DNA of 18,825 nt from an uncultured Bacilli bacterium (GCA_910589335.1 CAJUTW010000021.1:8500-27324), one strand, 5' to 3'; positions 7,887 through 15,296 are shown, numbered from the stretch's first letter. Notes: generated by a model not told the origin, from the sequence alone. Translations and numbers: made by a program.

Positions 7887-9215
7887 TTACTCACCCCCAT
7901 AAACTCTTTTAATTCCTTTAAAATTATCTTTTCCAGAATAAAAATCTTTTTTACTAATTACTCCATATTTATTGCTATGAGTAGTCCATGAACCATCACT
8001 ATTAAAAGTAACATCAGAATCATATATTGCTAAAACTTCTTTTTGAGATGTACTAATTATTTCTATAGAAAATCCTGTACTCTTATTAACAATTTTTGAT
8101 TCTGTCATCTTACCTGTATCTACATCAATAAAATAACTTATAGGATTTTTGCCACTATTTGTTATACATAATAATTTATTATCAATTACTCGATCAATCC
8201 AAACATTAGATAAGTTGGCTAAAGTTTCTTCCTTACCAGTTTTTAAATCAATTTTTAAGATTTTGCTATTTCCATCTATGTTATAATACAAATTTTTTTC
8301 ATCAACCGTATATGTGCGTGAAGGTGCTTTCACACGATAAACTTCTTTTAAGGTATCATTATCAATATCAAGAAGTGCAAAAACATCAGAAGAATTTTTA
8401 TACAAATCATTATTATTATGTTTTTCTTCATCAGTCACTTGTCCACCTAAATCTATACCATATAAAATAAGGTTTCTCCCTGTACTGCCAATAACTTTCC
8501 AATCAATATTGTCATTTTTATTCATCGAAAGAATAGTAGATTCTTTTTTAGTATTGAAATCTAAATAGATAAGTTTTCGTTCACTAGAAGTGCTATAAGC
8601 ATTTCCACCAGTATATTTAGTTTCAACTTTTTTTGCAATCAAATAAATTCCATTACCACTACCAATTACAAAATCTTCTATTGTAGCATTATCATCAAAT
8701 GTATAAATCTTCTCTCTATTTGTCCCATCTAAATTTAATTTATATAATACGGCTTTGTTGCTTTCCACATTACTTTTTGATGTTTCTCCTAAAACTCCCA
8801 TTGCAACCTGCCCTGATGTATCTGTGCTTTTACTTATAACATAAATTTTATTATTCCAAATAAAGACTTTAGAATCAAATTGAAATTCATCTTTATTAAA
8901 AACTGAAGTACAATCTTCTGTTTTGTGAGTACAAGCAGAATTATTACATAAATGTATTTCTTGTTTTGTTTTAAAATCAATATACATTAAGTGTTTAGCA
9001 AGTTTGCCATTATTTAATCTGTTATAATCTGTTAAATAATAATATCCATCATTTGTAGTAGCACCATTACTTAAAAATTTTAAATCACTGCTATTATTTG
9101 TAACTTCCCCTTCTTCACTTTTAGATGGTAAAAATACTTCTTTTATATTTTTCTGACATCCACAAAGTGTAAAAATTCCACCAATTATAATTAAAATCGC
9201 TAATAGTTTTTTCAT
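7887..9215 (-). CDS. Beta-propeller-like lipoprotein with a C-x4-C-x-H-x4-C motif
   Basis: The 442-residue protein begins with a lipoprotein signal peptide, LAILIIIGGIFTLCGC, with the modified Cys most likely C20. The rest has repeated short beta blocks ending in phrases such as LMYIDFKTKQE, LYKLNLDGTNREKIYTF, LIYLDFNTKKES and ILKIDLKTGKE. These resemble blades of a propeller seen in Firmicute surface lipoproteins (DUF5050-like). Cysteines and a histidine at C90, C95, H97 and C102 form a compact possible metal or disulfide site in the first blade. It lies between the amidase and the ABC ATPase in one operon and probably acts outside the membrane as a partner or sensor for the transporter. The ATG follows AAAGGA with a long (about 12 nt) spacing. 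The function is inferred from context. Confidence 0.8.
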   Translation of the reverse strand: MKKLLAILIIIGGIFTLCGCQKNIKEVFLPSKSEEGEVTNNSSDLKFLSNGATTNDGYYYLTDYNRLNNGKLAKHLMYIDFKTKQEIHLCNNSACTHKTEDCTSVFNKDEFQFDSKVFIWNNKIYVISKSTDTSGQVAMGVLGETSKSNVESNKAVLYKLNLDGTNREKIYTFDDNATIEDFVIGSGNGIYLIAKKVETKYTGGNAYSTSSERKLIYLDFNTKKESTILSMNKNDNIDWKVIGSTGRNLILYGIDLGGQVTDEEKHNNNDLYKNSSDVFALLDIDNDTLKEVYRVKAPSRTYTVDEKNLYYNIDGNSKILKIDLKTGKEETLANLSNVWIDRVIDNKLLCITNSGKNPISYFIDVDTGKMTESKIVNKSTGFSIEIISTSQKEVLAIYDSDVTFNSDGSWTTHSNKYGVISKKDFYSGKDNFKGIKRVYGGE

Positions 9216-9254
9216 AATATATCAAATCCTTTCTTTAAACTATTTAACTAAATA

Positions 9255-9953
9255 TCAAATATCTAAATAATACCTGACTTTTTCTTTGAATTCCTCTAGT
9301 CTTTTATTCTTTAATATATTGTGAGGACATTCTTTTCCAGTAAAATCGTGATGAGTTTTTATAGCACTAATATCTAAATTGTAAGATTTAAAAAGATATG
9401 CGACTAACTTGGTAGCATTATCAAATGTTTGATTAAAATCGCCATCTTCATTTACACAAAGTTCTATACCTATGCCATAATCATTTCCTTCTTTATCTCC
9501 TGCGTGATTTGCTCTTTCATCATCTGGAATATGATGATAAATTTCCTTATCATCAACTGTATAATGCCAAGATGTGGGGCTTTTGTTATTGTTTTTTAAA
9601 AATGTTGCGTGATTAGCAGCACCAACACCTTTTTCAAAATTGTCTGTTTCGTGTATAACTCTGTATTTAATAATTCGTTTTTCTAAAGGTCTTGCTGATG
9701 TATTTGTGTCTATCAATTTTGTAAAAACCGGAACACCATACACTTCTTTCGGAAAAACTGAAGACTGCTCAATATTTTTACTTTTATTATCTACTTGTGT
9801 GCTAGTTTTATCTGATATTTCATTTTTACTTGCGTGAGATAATTTTAATAGATTATTCCCAATATGTATAATAAATAATGATAATAGTACAAATATAAAT
9901 ATCTTGATTTTAGGTTTTAATTTTTTTCTTTTATATCTTCTCTTTTGCTGCAT
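9255..9953 (-). CDS. Membrane-anchored N-acetylmuramoyl-L-alanine amidase (Amidase_2/PGRP fold)
   Basis: This 232-residue enzyme should cut the bond between muramic acid and the stem peptide of peptidoglycan. A basic N-terminus and one helix (about residues 17-35) anchor it, a Ser/Lys/Asn-rich linker follows (36-65), and the amidase domain spans about 90-225. The zinc ligands are visible: H101 in VIHETDN, H201 or H202 in KTHHDFTG, and C209 in KECPHN. SWHYTVDDKEIYHHIPDDE and NHAGD are typical of Amidase_2 endolysins. It is the first gene of the operon that continues with the lipoprotein and ABC genes. Its promoter/leader (9961-10030) is nearly identical to that of the deacetylase, and its N-terminal 45 residues resemble that protein's. 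The ATG follows AAGGAG by 8 nt. Confidence 0.92.
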   Translation of the reverse strand: MQQKRRYKRKKLKPKIKIFIFVLLSLFIIHIGNNLLKLSHASKNEISDKTSTQVDNKSKNIEQSSVFPKEVYGVPVFTKLIDTNTSARPLEKRIIKYRVIHETDNFEKGVGAANHATFLKNNNKSPTSWHYTVDDKEIYHHIPDDERANHAGDKEGNDYGIGIELCVNEDGDFNQTFDNATKLVAYLFKSYNLDISAIKTHHDFTGKECPHNILKNKRLEEFKEKVRYYLDI

Positions 9954-9960
9954 TTATCTA

Positions 9961-10030
9961 ACTCCTTACTAAGCCATTTTAGACTTACAAGAATATGATA
10001 TAAAACAAAAGTCAAAAATCCGTCAAATTT
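9961..10030 (-). promoter_or_regulatory. Promoter/leader repeat A, upstream of the amidase operon
   Basis: These 70 bp recur at 10977-11046. The core 58 bp (9973-10030) differ at only 3 positions. On the minus strand it holds two TTTGAC half-sites 11 bp apart (10027-10022 and 10016-10011), then a TATCAT candidate -10 (10000-9995), a leader containing CTAAAATGGC, and the ribosome binding site AAGGAGT. Direct half-sites with 11-bp spacing are typical of OmpR-family regulators, and one is encoded nearby at 12316-12990. Binding is inferred. Confidence 0.7.
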
Positions 10031-10040
10031 ATAATTTTTT

Positions 10041-10970
10041 TTATTTAATATTAAAATAATTACTTGCCGTATTAAGAGTTATACCTTTTAAAGTTGCCAT
10101 TTCTTCTATTGTAACAAAAGCATATCCATTCTTTGATAATTCTTCCATTGCTAGTAATGCCCCATCAATTGATGTTTCATATAAATCGTGTAATAAAATT
10201 ATTCCTCCATCATGAGCATTATCAATAATATACTTTGCTATTTTATTCTTATCTTTATATTTCCAATCTTCAGTATCTAAATCCCAAAGAATATTATACA
10301 TATTAGCAAGATTTTTAATATTTTTATTTGTATTACCATACGGAGGTCGTAAATAAAGAGTGTTGCTACCAGTTACTTCCTTTATTACATTGTTTGTTTT
10401 TTTAATTTCATCTACTATTTGATTATTGTTTAGTTCAAAAAGGTTTTTATGGTTATAAGTATGACTTCCTATTAAATTACCCATATCGTATGCTCTTTTC
10501 AAAGTATCTTCATAAGTTTTTACACGATTACCAACAACAAAGAAAGTTACACGTGCATTATATTTATCCAAATTATCTAACAATTTATTGGTAGTTTTAG
10601 AATTTGGTCCATCATCAAAGGTAAAAGCGATCAGTTTTCTATTTTTAAACTTATTTATATCTCTTTCAGAATTATTTATAGGTTCATTATTTGTAGTATA
10701 ATCAGTAGTATTATTATCAATATCTTGTCTATTGTTTGGAATTTGATAACTATTATTTTCATTTAAAAGAGTATTTTCCTCTTGATTCTCCTTTTTTTGA
10801 TTATCAATAACTTGTTCATTCTCATTTATCAAAGACTCATTTTCACTAATACGAAAAGACTTTAAGATATTGTTTACACAATTTAATATTAAAACTGTAA
10901 AAATAATAAAACAAATTACTTTTATTCTATATTTTAATTTCTTTTTAATATAAATTTTTCTTTTTCTCAT
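10041..10970 (-). CDS. Membrane-anchored polysaccharide (peptidoglycan) deacetylase
   Basis: This 309-residue NodB-type enzyme removes acetyl groups from N-acetyl sugars, most likely peptidoglycan. The anchor (about residues 17-35) is followed by a long low-complexity linker rich in Asn, Glu and Asp (41-110) and the NodB domain (112-295). All catalytic motifs are intact: TFDDG (117-121), SHTYNH with metal ligands H170 and H174, RPPYG (208-212), the DTEDW region (232-236) and LLHD (259-262). It stands between the histidine kinase and the amidase operon, with its own copy of the shared promoter/leader (10977-11046). The ATG follows AAGGAG by 7 nt. Deacetylation of the wall commonly gives lysozyme resistance; that role here is inference. 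Confidence 0.93.
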   Translation of the reverse strand: MRKRKIYIKKKLKYRIKVICFIIFTVLILNCVNNILKSFRISENESLINENEQVIDNQKKENQEENTLLNENNSYQIPNNRQDIDNNTTDYTTNNEPINNSERDINKFKNRKLIAFTFDDGPNSKTTNKLLDNLDKYNARVTFFVVGNRVKTYEDTLKRAYDMGNLIGSHTYNHKNLFELNNNQIVDEIKKTNNVIKEVTGSNTLYLRPPYGNTNKNIKNLANMYNILWDLDTEDWKYKDKNKIAKYIIDNAHDGGIILLHDLYETSIDGALLAMEELSKNGYAFVTIEEMATLKGITLNTASNYFNIK

Positions 10971-10976
10971 AAAAAA

Positions 10977-11046
10977 ACTCCTTGTCGTGCCATTTTAGGC
11001 TTACAAGGATATGATATAAAATAAAAGTCAAAAATCCGTCAAATTT
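10977..11046 (-). promoter_or_regulatory. Promoter/leader repeat B, upstream of the deacetylase gene
   Basis: This is the second copy of the 70-bp block. The TTTGAC half-sites are at 11043-11038 and 11032-11027 and the candidate -10 TATCAT at 11016-11011. The block begins inside the last codons of the histidine kinase gene: the kinase stop TGA (11041-11039) is part of the distal half-site. In the leader, CCTTGT (11008-11003) can pair with ACAAGG (10985-10980), which includes the ribosome binding site. Confidence 0.7.
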
Positions 11047-12310
11047 GTATTTTTATTATTACTTTTGCACCATTTTTTTCATCATTGTCAAGTTTTAGTT
11101 CTCCACCGTGCTTATTACATAGAATACGACTTATAGTTAAACCCATACCATAATGTCCATCTTTATTATTTGAAATAATCAATTTATGATTTCCAGATAA
11201 AACACTTTCACTAAAACCAATACCATCATCTTTTACAATAATTATCAAAAAGTTATTTTTTATCTCAAATGAAATTTTTATTTTTTTCTTTGCATATCTT
11301 AAGGCATTATTTATAATATTTTCTACTATTCTATAAACAACATCAACATCAATGTTAAAAGTTCCGTTTGATATATGATCTGTAATTTCTAATTTAATCT
11401 CTTTAGATTTAGTCATTAATGAAAAATCATTACAAGCATTTTCTATAAATTCTTTTACGCTTACTTCTTTACGCTCAATTTTTATTTCATCTAATTGATT
11501 TATAGCACGAATAGAATTAGTATAGTTTTCTAATCTTTCAGTTGTTTTATTTATATTATTTATTATTTCAATAATTTTTTCATTAGATAAATCTTTATGT
11601 TCTAAATTTTCTTGTAAATATTCTGTGTACCCTTTTATAATGGTAATAGGATTTCTTAAATCGTGAGCAACAGAAGTTTGTAGAATTTTTCTTTCTTCTA
11701 TCATTTTCCATAATTCTTTATAATTTTCTTCTAACGCTTTTCGCATTTCTTCAAATGAAAAACACAACGCACCCATTTCATCATCAGATTCATAAAAAAC
11801 ATTAAAATCAAGATTTTCTTTTGCTATTTCTTGCATTGAATTTGCTAAAATTCTTAAAGGTTCTTTTAATTTTCTTTTATAAAAAACAAATCCTGCTATC
11901 AAAATACCACTAATTGAAAATAATAAAGGAAGTAATACCATTAACACTCCTGTTGCTTGATAAGCAAATTTTCTTTTAGGAGTAAGTTTTTCAAAACTAT
12001 TTTGTACTTTTACAACTTTTATCTCAATATCATCTAATGATATATAATTTTTTGATGACTCTAAACTATTTATTATCATTGGCATTTTTACTGCTTCACT
12101 ACCTAATTCAGTTTCTACTACTACATTCATTTTTTGCCCGTCTTGATTAGTAAGTTCTAATGTTAAAACAACATCATTTGAATTAGGAATTAGATAATTT
12201 CTAAATTTAGTACCACCCCAAATACATATTATTGACAATACAATGACAATTAGGAATGTACTAAAAACCACAAAAGCAAAAAACTTTCTTATTGATAATG
12301 ATTTATTCAT
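11039..12310 (-). CDS. Sensor histidine kinase of a two-component system
   Basis: Starting at ATG 12310 the protein has 423 residues. It has two helices (about 11-32 and 120-143) flanking an external sensor segment of about 85 residues, a HAMP-like linker (144-200), and a HisKA domain with H216 in SVAHDLRNP. The ATPase domain has the N-box NIINNALRYA (331-340), DDGIGFS (361-367) and GHYGMGL (385-391). It should phosphorylate the regulator encoded just upstream. An alternative TTG start at 12346 would overlap the regulator gene by 31 nt. The ATG is preferred because it gives a normal N-terminus 5 nt after the regulator stop, although no good ribosome binding site precedes it, so translation is probably coupled. 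The large outer loop suggests direct sensing of an envelope ligand. Confidence 0.92.
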   Translation of the reverse strand: MNKSLSIRKFFAFVVFSTFLIVIVLSIICIWGGTKFRNYLIPNSNDVVLTLELTNQDGQKMNVVVETELGSEAVKMPMIINSLESSKNYISLDDIEIKVVKVQNSFEKLTPKRKFAYQATGVLMVLLPLLFSISGILIAGFVFYKRKLKEPLRILANSMQEIAKENLDFNVFYESDDEMGALCFSFEEMRKALEENYKELWKMIEERKILQTSVAHDLRNPITIIKGYTEYLQENLEHKDLSNEKIIEIINNINKTTERLENYTNSIRAINQLDEIKIERKEVSVKEFIENACNDFSLMTKSKEIKLEITDHISNGTFNIDVDVVYRIVENIINNALRYAKKKIKISFEIKNNFLIIIVKDDGIGFSESVLSGNHKLIISNNKDGHYGMGLTISRILCNKHGGELKLDNDEKNGAKVIIKIQI

Positions 12311-12315
12311 TTTTT

Positions 12316-12990
12316 TTAATTTTTCCAACAGTAACCAACTCCCCAACTTGTATCTATGTATTCTTTTCCAGTAACATCTTTAAATTTTGCACGAATTTTG
12401 CGAATATGCTCTTTAACTACATTATTATCTCCTAGAGCGTCATATCCCCAAATTTTTTCATAAATTTGTTCTTTATCAAAAACTTGTCCAGAATTAGCAA
12501 TTAAAAATTCAATTATATCAAATTCTTTTTTAGAAAATGGTATTTCTATTTTTTCAAAATATATTTTTCTGCTTGATAGGTTTATTATTAACCCATCTGC
12601 AAGTGTCATAATTGATAAATTATTTTTACTTCTTTCATCTCGTCTTAAATGTGCTTCAACTCTAGCAGTTAATTCTTTCAAACTAAATGGCTTTGTAATA
12701 TAATCATCTGCTCCATATCTAAAGCCGTTTATCTTATCTTGTTCACTAACTCTAGCAGTCAAAAAAATTATAGGACAATAAATATAATCACGAATATTTT
12801 GGCATAGTTCTAAACCATTTACACTTGGCATATTTATATCTAATATAATTAAATTAGGAGATTTAGGAATATATAATAGTGCTTCTTCGCTACTGTTGGC
12901 AACCATTACTTCATATCCCTTATCTAATAAACAAGTAGATATTAAATCTGTTATCATTTCTTCATCATCAACAACTAAAATTTTTTTCAT
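12316..12990 (-). CDS. OmpR/PhoB-family response regulator
   Basis: The 224-residue protein has a receiver domain with D8/D9, phospho-acceptor D51 in IILDINMP, T78 in FLTAR and K100 in TKPF, followed by a winged-helix output domain (about 125-222) with VVKEHIRKIRAKF as recognition helix and YIDTSWGVGYCW as wing. It should bind direct repeats and activate transcription; the best local targets are the two 70-bp repeats with TTTGAC half-sites. It heads a two-gene operon with the kinase. The ATG follows GAAAGGAG. The start of the transcript must lie within the AbiE pseudogene 17 bp upstream, or further up. No copy of the TTTGAC pair is seen before this gene, so autoregulation through that motif is unlikely. 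Confidence 0.95.
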   Translation of the reverse strand: MKKILVVDDEEMITDLISTCLLDKGYEVMVANSSEEALLYIPKSPNLIILDINMPSVNGLELCQNIRDYIYCPIIFLTARVSEQDKINGFRYGADDYITKPFSLKELTARVEAHLRRDERSKNNLSIMTLADGLIINLSSRKIYFEKIEIPFSKKEFDIIEFLIANSGQVFDKEQIYEKIWGYDALGDNNVVKEHIRKIRAKFKDVTGKEYIDTSWGVGYCWKN

Positions 12991-13007
12991 TTTTAACTCC
13001 TTTCAAG

Positions 13008-13763
13008 TTATACAGTAACAGTAAATAAAGACATATACGTAAGAACACCATCAATTACTTCTTCGATAGGCAATTCTAACCAATTATTTCTAATTGAATG
13101 AAAGTTATTTTTAAAATCTTGTCTAGCAAATATTTTCTGTAATCTTATATAAATATCTTCTGGTGTATTTTCTAACATAATATATTTTTTAAAATATGTG
13201 CTTAACTTGTCTTTATCCATATTGCAATTATTTATTAAATAATAAAAATCTAATATATCTTTATATCTTGATGAAACATATCCTAATTTTAATAATGATT
13301 TCATTTTCTCTACAAAGATCTGTTCGACCGAATTTATAAGAAGATTCACACTTTCATTGAATACGTCTAAATTAAAGCAATACTCATCTTGTTCTATTTC
13401 AAAATCTTTATGTATTCCAATATCTAATTTTGCATTTATTTCATATCCAAATTTATCTTTTAAACTTATCACAACTCTTTTGCCATTATAATCTTGATGT
13501 TTTAATTCAGTAATTTTTCCTATAATATGAATAGTAACATCATCCTTATTATTGCTTAATTTATCAATAAAAGTTTTTATAGAATTTTCATCTAGTGAAT
13601 ATTTAATAATATTAAGTATGCGTTCTTCTAAACTATAATTTTCTAAATATTGTTCAATTTTCCAATTTTGTGGTTCATTAGCAATATTTCTATAACTTAA
13701 TATAATTTCTTTATAATAATCAAAAGAAACATTACTTTTATTTTTTATAAGTTCTATCAGCAC
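13008..13763 (-). pseudogene. Chimera of AbiEi C-terminus and AbiEii C-terminal part (broken AbiE toxin-antitoxin)
   Basis: The open frame has 251 residues from GTG 13763, but it is best read as a deletion product. Residues 1 to about 53 (LIELIKNKSNVSFDYYKEI, then WKIEQYLENY) are the end of an AbiEi antitoxin, in continuity with the fragment at 13774-14061. From about residue 55 (YSLDENSIKTFIDK) to the end it matches the middle and C-terminal parts of AbiEii nucleotidyltransferase toxins, including SVEQIFVEKMKSLL and SSRYKDILDFYYLI. The AbiEii N-terminal motifs (GGT and DxD of the nucleotidyltransferase fold) are absent, so it should have no toxin activity. AbiE is a type IV phage-defence pair. 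The open frame may still be translated. The family call is from motif recall, with no search run. Confidence 0.65.
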
Positions 13764-13773
13764 TTTTTCTTTA

Positions 13774-14061
13774 TTATAAATATTGATTCCCCTCGAAAAT
13801 TAAACTTTCCATACCCAACTCAAATAAATTATCACTTACTAAAATTTGTTTTATTCTATTATTTCTTATTCTTGTTGTTTTTCGCTTTGTTGCTAAATAT
13901 ATCTTATCTGGTATGACATCTGTCAAATTATGATAATAATAAGCATATTCATCAGTAATAATTGCTTCTGGATTTTTTTTAACAATTATTTCTAAATAAT
14001 GAACATTTTTTATCGTTTTTTCACCATTTTTTTGACCCCTACTGAATAGTTGATTTTTCCT
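13774..14061 (-). pseudogene. AbiEi-type antitoxin fragment, N-terminally truncated and frameshifted
   Basis: An open frame of 95 codons without a start codon reads NGEKTIKNVHYLEIIVKKNP, then DEYAYYYHNLTDVIPDKIYL and later LFELGMESLIFEG. This matches the central part of AbiEi antitoxins (N-P-x-A-I-I plus a Y-Y-x-H/G-L-T/S-D stretch). At a GGGG run (plus 13789-13792) the frame is lost. With one G fewer it reads EGINIYNKEKVLIELIKNK and continues smoothly into the next entry. The N-terminal winged helix is missing and the fragment ends about 14 bp from the rlmD stop, at the island edge. This entry and the next (13008-13763) explain the whole 13764-14075 gap. Confidence 0.65.
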
Positions 14062-14075
14062 TTATTTATAAGGGC

Positions 14076-15269
14076 TTATTGCCTATTTAACACACATACA
14101 CATTCCACATGATAAGTTCTTGGAAACATATTAAAAGGCTTTATATATTCAATTTCATATACTTCACTTAAAATGACCAAATCTCTCATTAATGTAACAG
14201 GATCACACGAAACATAAATTAAATTTTTAACTTCTAAAGTTTTTAAATAACTTATAGTCTTTTTATCAAGACCTGCTCGTGGAGGATCAACAATAATAGT
14301 ATCAACATCTTTAAATAAATTCACTTTATTTTCAACTTTATCATTTAAAAAAGTAATATTTTTGCATCCATTTAAATCCTTGTTTAAAAAAGCATCATTA
14401 ATATTTGATGAATTATAGTCAATTCCTATAACTTCTTCACAATAACTACTTACATAAATACCAATTGTTCCAGTACCACAATATAAATCTAAAACTTTTT
14501 TAGGTTTAGTCTGCTTTATAACTTCTCTAACTTCATCATATAACACCTTAGTTAAAAAACTATTTACTTGAAAAAAAGAATCAATTGATTGCAAAAACTT
14601 ATACTCACCTATCTCTGTTAAAATAGTCTCATTTTTTGATATAACCTCATTATTTAAAATCAAAACATTAACTTGTTTTTCTAATAAAGAAATATTTTTT
14701 ATCTTTCGAATAATTTCAACCATAGAATATTCTAGATTATTACTTGTTTTAATAACTACTTTTGTAATACCACAATTAATCTTCTTTAATATTTTTATTA
14801 TTTCATTTATCTTATCATTCACAAGTAAACAATCTTCTATTTCAACGATATCTTTAGATTCATTCTTATAAAGACCAAGTTTTAAACCTTTACCATGAAG
14901 AATAATTTTATTTCGGTAAAATTGCTCATCAAGAAAAGAAATATTTTTTATTTTTACCTCTTTATTTTTTAAAAATTTCTTATATAAATTTTTAATTTTA
15001 TTCTCTTTAAAAGAATTCTCATTACTATAATCTAAATGTCTTAAGCAACAACCACCACATTCTAAGTAATAAGGACATTTATTTTCTATCCTCTTAATTG
15101 ATTTTTCTAAAACTTTAATAACTTTAGCTTCTAAATATTTCTTTTTTTCATTTTGTATCTCTATTAAAACTTTTTCTTTAGGCAATGCATTTTCTACAAA
15201 ACAAATTTTATCATTAACGTAAGTAATTCCTCTACCAAAATCATCTATCCTCAAAATATCAACTATCAT
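14076..15269 (-). CDS. rlmD: 23S rRNA (uracil-5)-methyltransferase, RlmD/RumA family
   Basis: This 397-residue enzyme makes 5-methyluridine in 23S rRNA using S-adenosylmethionine. An N-terminal TRAM domain (about 1-60) binds RNA. An iron-sulfur cluster site follows, with cysteines in KCPYYLECGGCC plus the Cys in EIEDCLLVN. The methyltransferase domain has LDLYCGTGTIG (SAM binding), VDPPRAGLD, and the nucleophile Cys in YVSCDPVTLMRDL; the C-terminus is PRTYHVECVCVLNRQ. Firmicutes often carry several paralogues (RlmCD among them), so the exact target uridine is uncertain. Its 3' end is duplicated at 3778-3806, marking it as the probable integration site of the island. The ATG follows AGAGGG, with a TGTTATAAT promoter at 15288-15296. 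Confidence 0.92.
   Translation of the reverse strand: MIVDILRIDDFGRGITYVNDKICFVENALPKEKVLIEIQNEKKKYLEAKVIKVLEKSIKRIENKCPYYLECGGCCLRHLDYSNENSFKENKIKNLYKKFLKNKEVKIKNISFLDEQFYRNKIILHGKGLKLGLYKNESKDIVEIEDCLLVNDKINEIIKILKKINCGITKVVIKTSNNLEYSMVEIIRKIKNISLLEKQVNVLILNNEVISKNETILTEIGEYKFLQSIDSFFQVNSFLTKVLYDEVREVIKQTKPKKVLDLYCGTGTIGIYVSSYCEEVIGIDYNSSNINDAFLNKDLNGCKNITFLNDKVENKVNLFKDVDTIIVDPPRAGLDKKTISYLKTLEVKNLIYVSCDPVTLMRDLVILSEVYEIEYIKPFNMFPRTYHVECVCVLNRQ
14083..14111. repeat. Right copy of the rlmD 3'-end repeat (putative att site)
   Basis: This block is the 3' end of rlmD, encoding HVECVCVLNR. It matches 3778-3806 at 26 of 29 positions in the same orientation. The 11-mer TGAATAGTTGA also occurs near both copies on the island side (3823-3833 and 14043-14053). 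Confidence 0.65.
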
Positions 15270-15287
15270 ATAATCCCTCTTTTTTCC

Positions 15288-15296
15288 ATTATAACA
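15288..15296 (-). promoter_or_regulatory. Extended -10 promoter for rlmD
   Basis: The minus strand reads TGTTATAAT, a perfect -10 with the TGn extension, about 18 bp before the ATG. There is no clear -35, which an extended -10 can tolerate. The leader would be only about 10 nt, just enough for AGAGGG. Confidence 0.55.

Larger units (their letters stand above)
3778..14111. mobile_element. Putative integrated island bounded by duplicated rlmD 3' ends (no integrase seen)
   Basis: A direct repeat of the last 29 bp of rlmD marks both edges. Between the copies lie accessory genes only: repressor and IS relics, an ABC exporter with lipoprotein, cell-wall enzymes, a two-component system and a broken AbiE pair. 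The 3' end of rumA/rlmD is an established integration site for ICEs and related elements in Firmicutes. No recombinase, relaxase or conjugation gene is present, so this would be a decayed or passive remnant. The boundaries are inferred from the repeat, not from a comparison with an empty site. Confidence 0.55.

Noticed and set aside
9640..9837. 65-codon plus-strand open frame opposite the amidase
   Set aside because: It is antisense to a well-supported gene, has no ribosome binding site and resembles no family.
12308..12346. TTG start at 12346 giving the histidine kinase 12 extra residues and an overlap with the regulator gene
   Set aside because: ATG 12310 gives a normal basic N-terminus before the first helix; the TTG has no ribosome binding site either.
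13008..13763. A functional AbiEii toxin gene
   Set aside because: The catalytic N-terminal nucleotidyltransferase motifs are absent and the first 50 residues belong to the antitoxin family.
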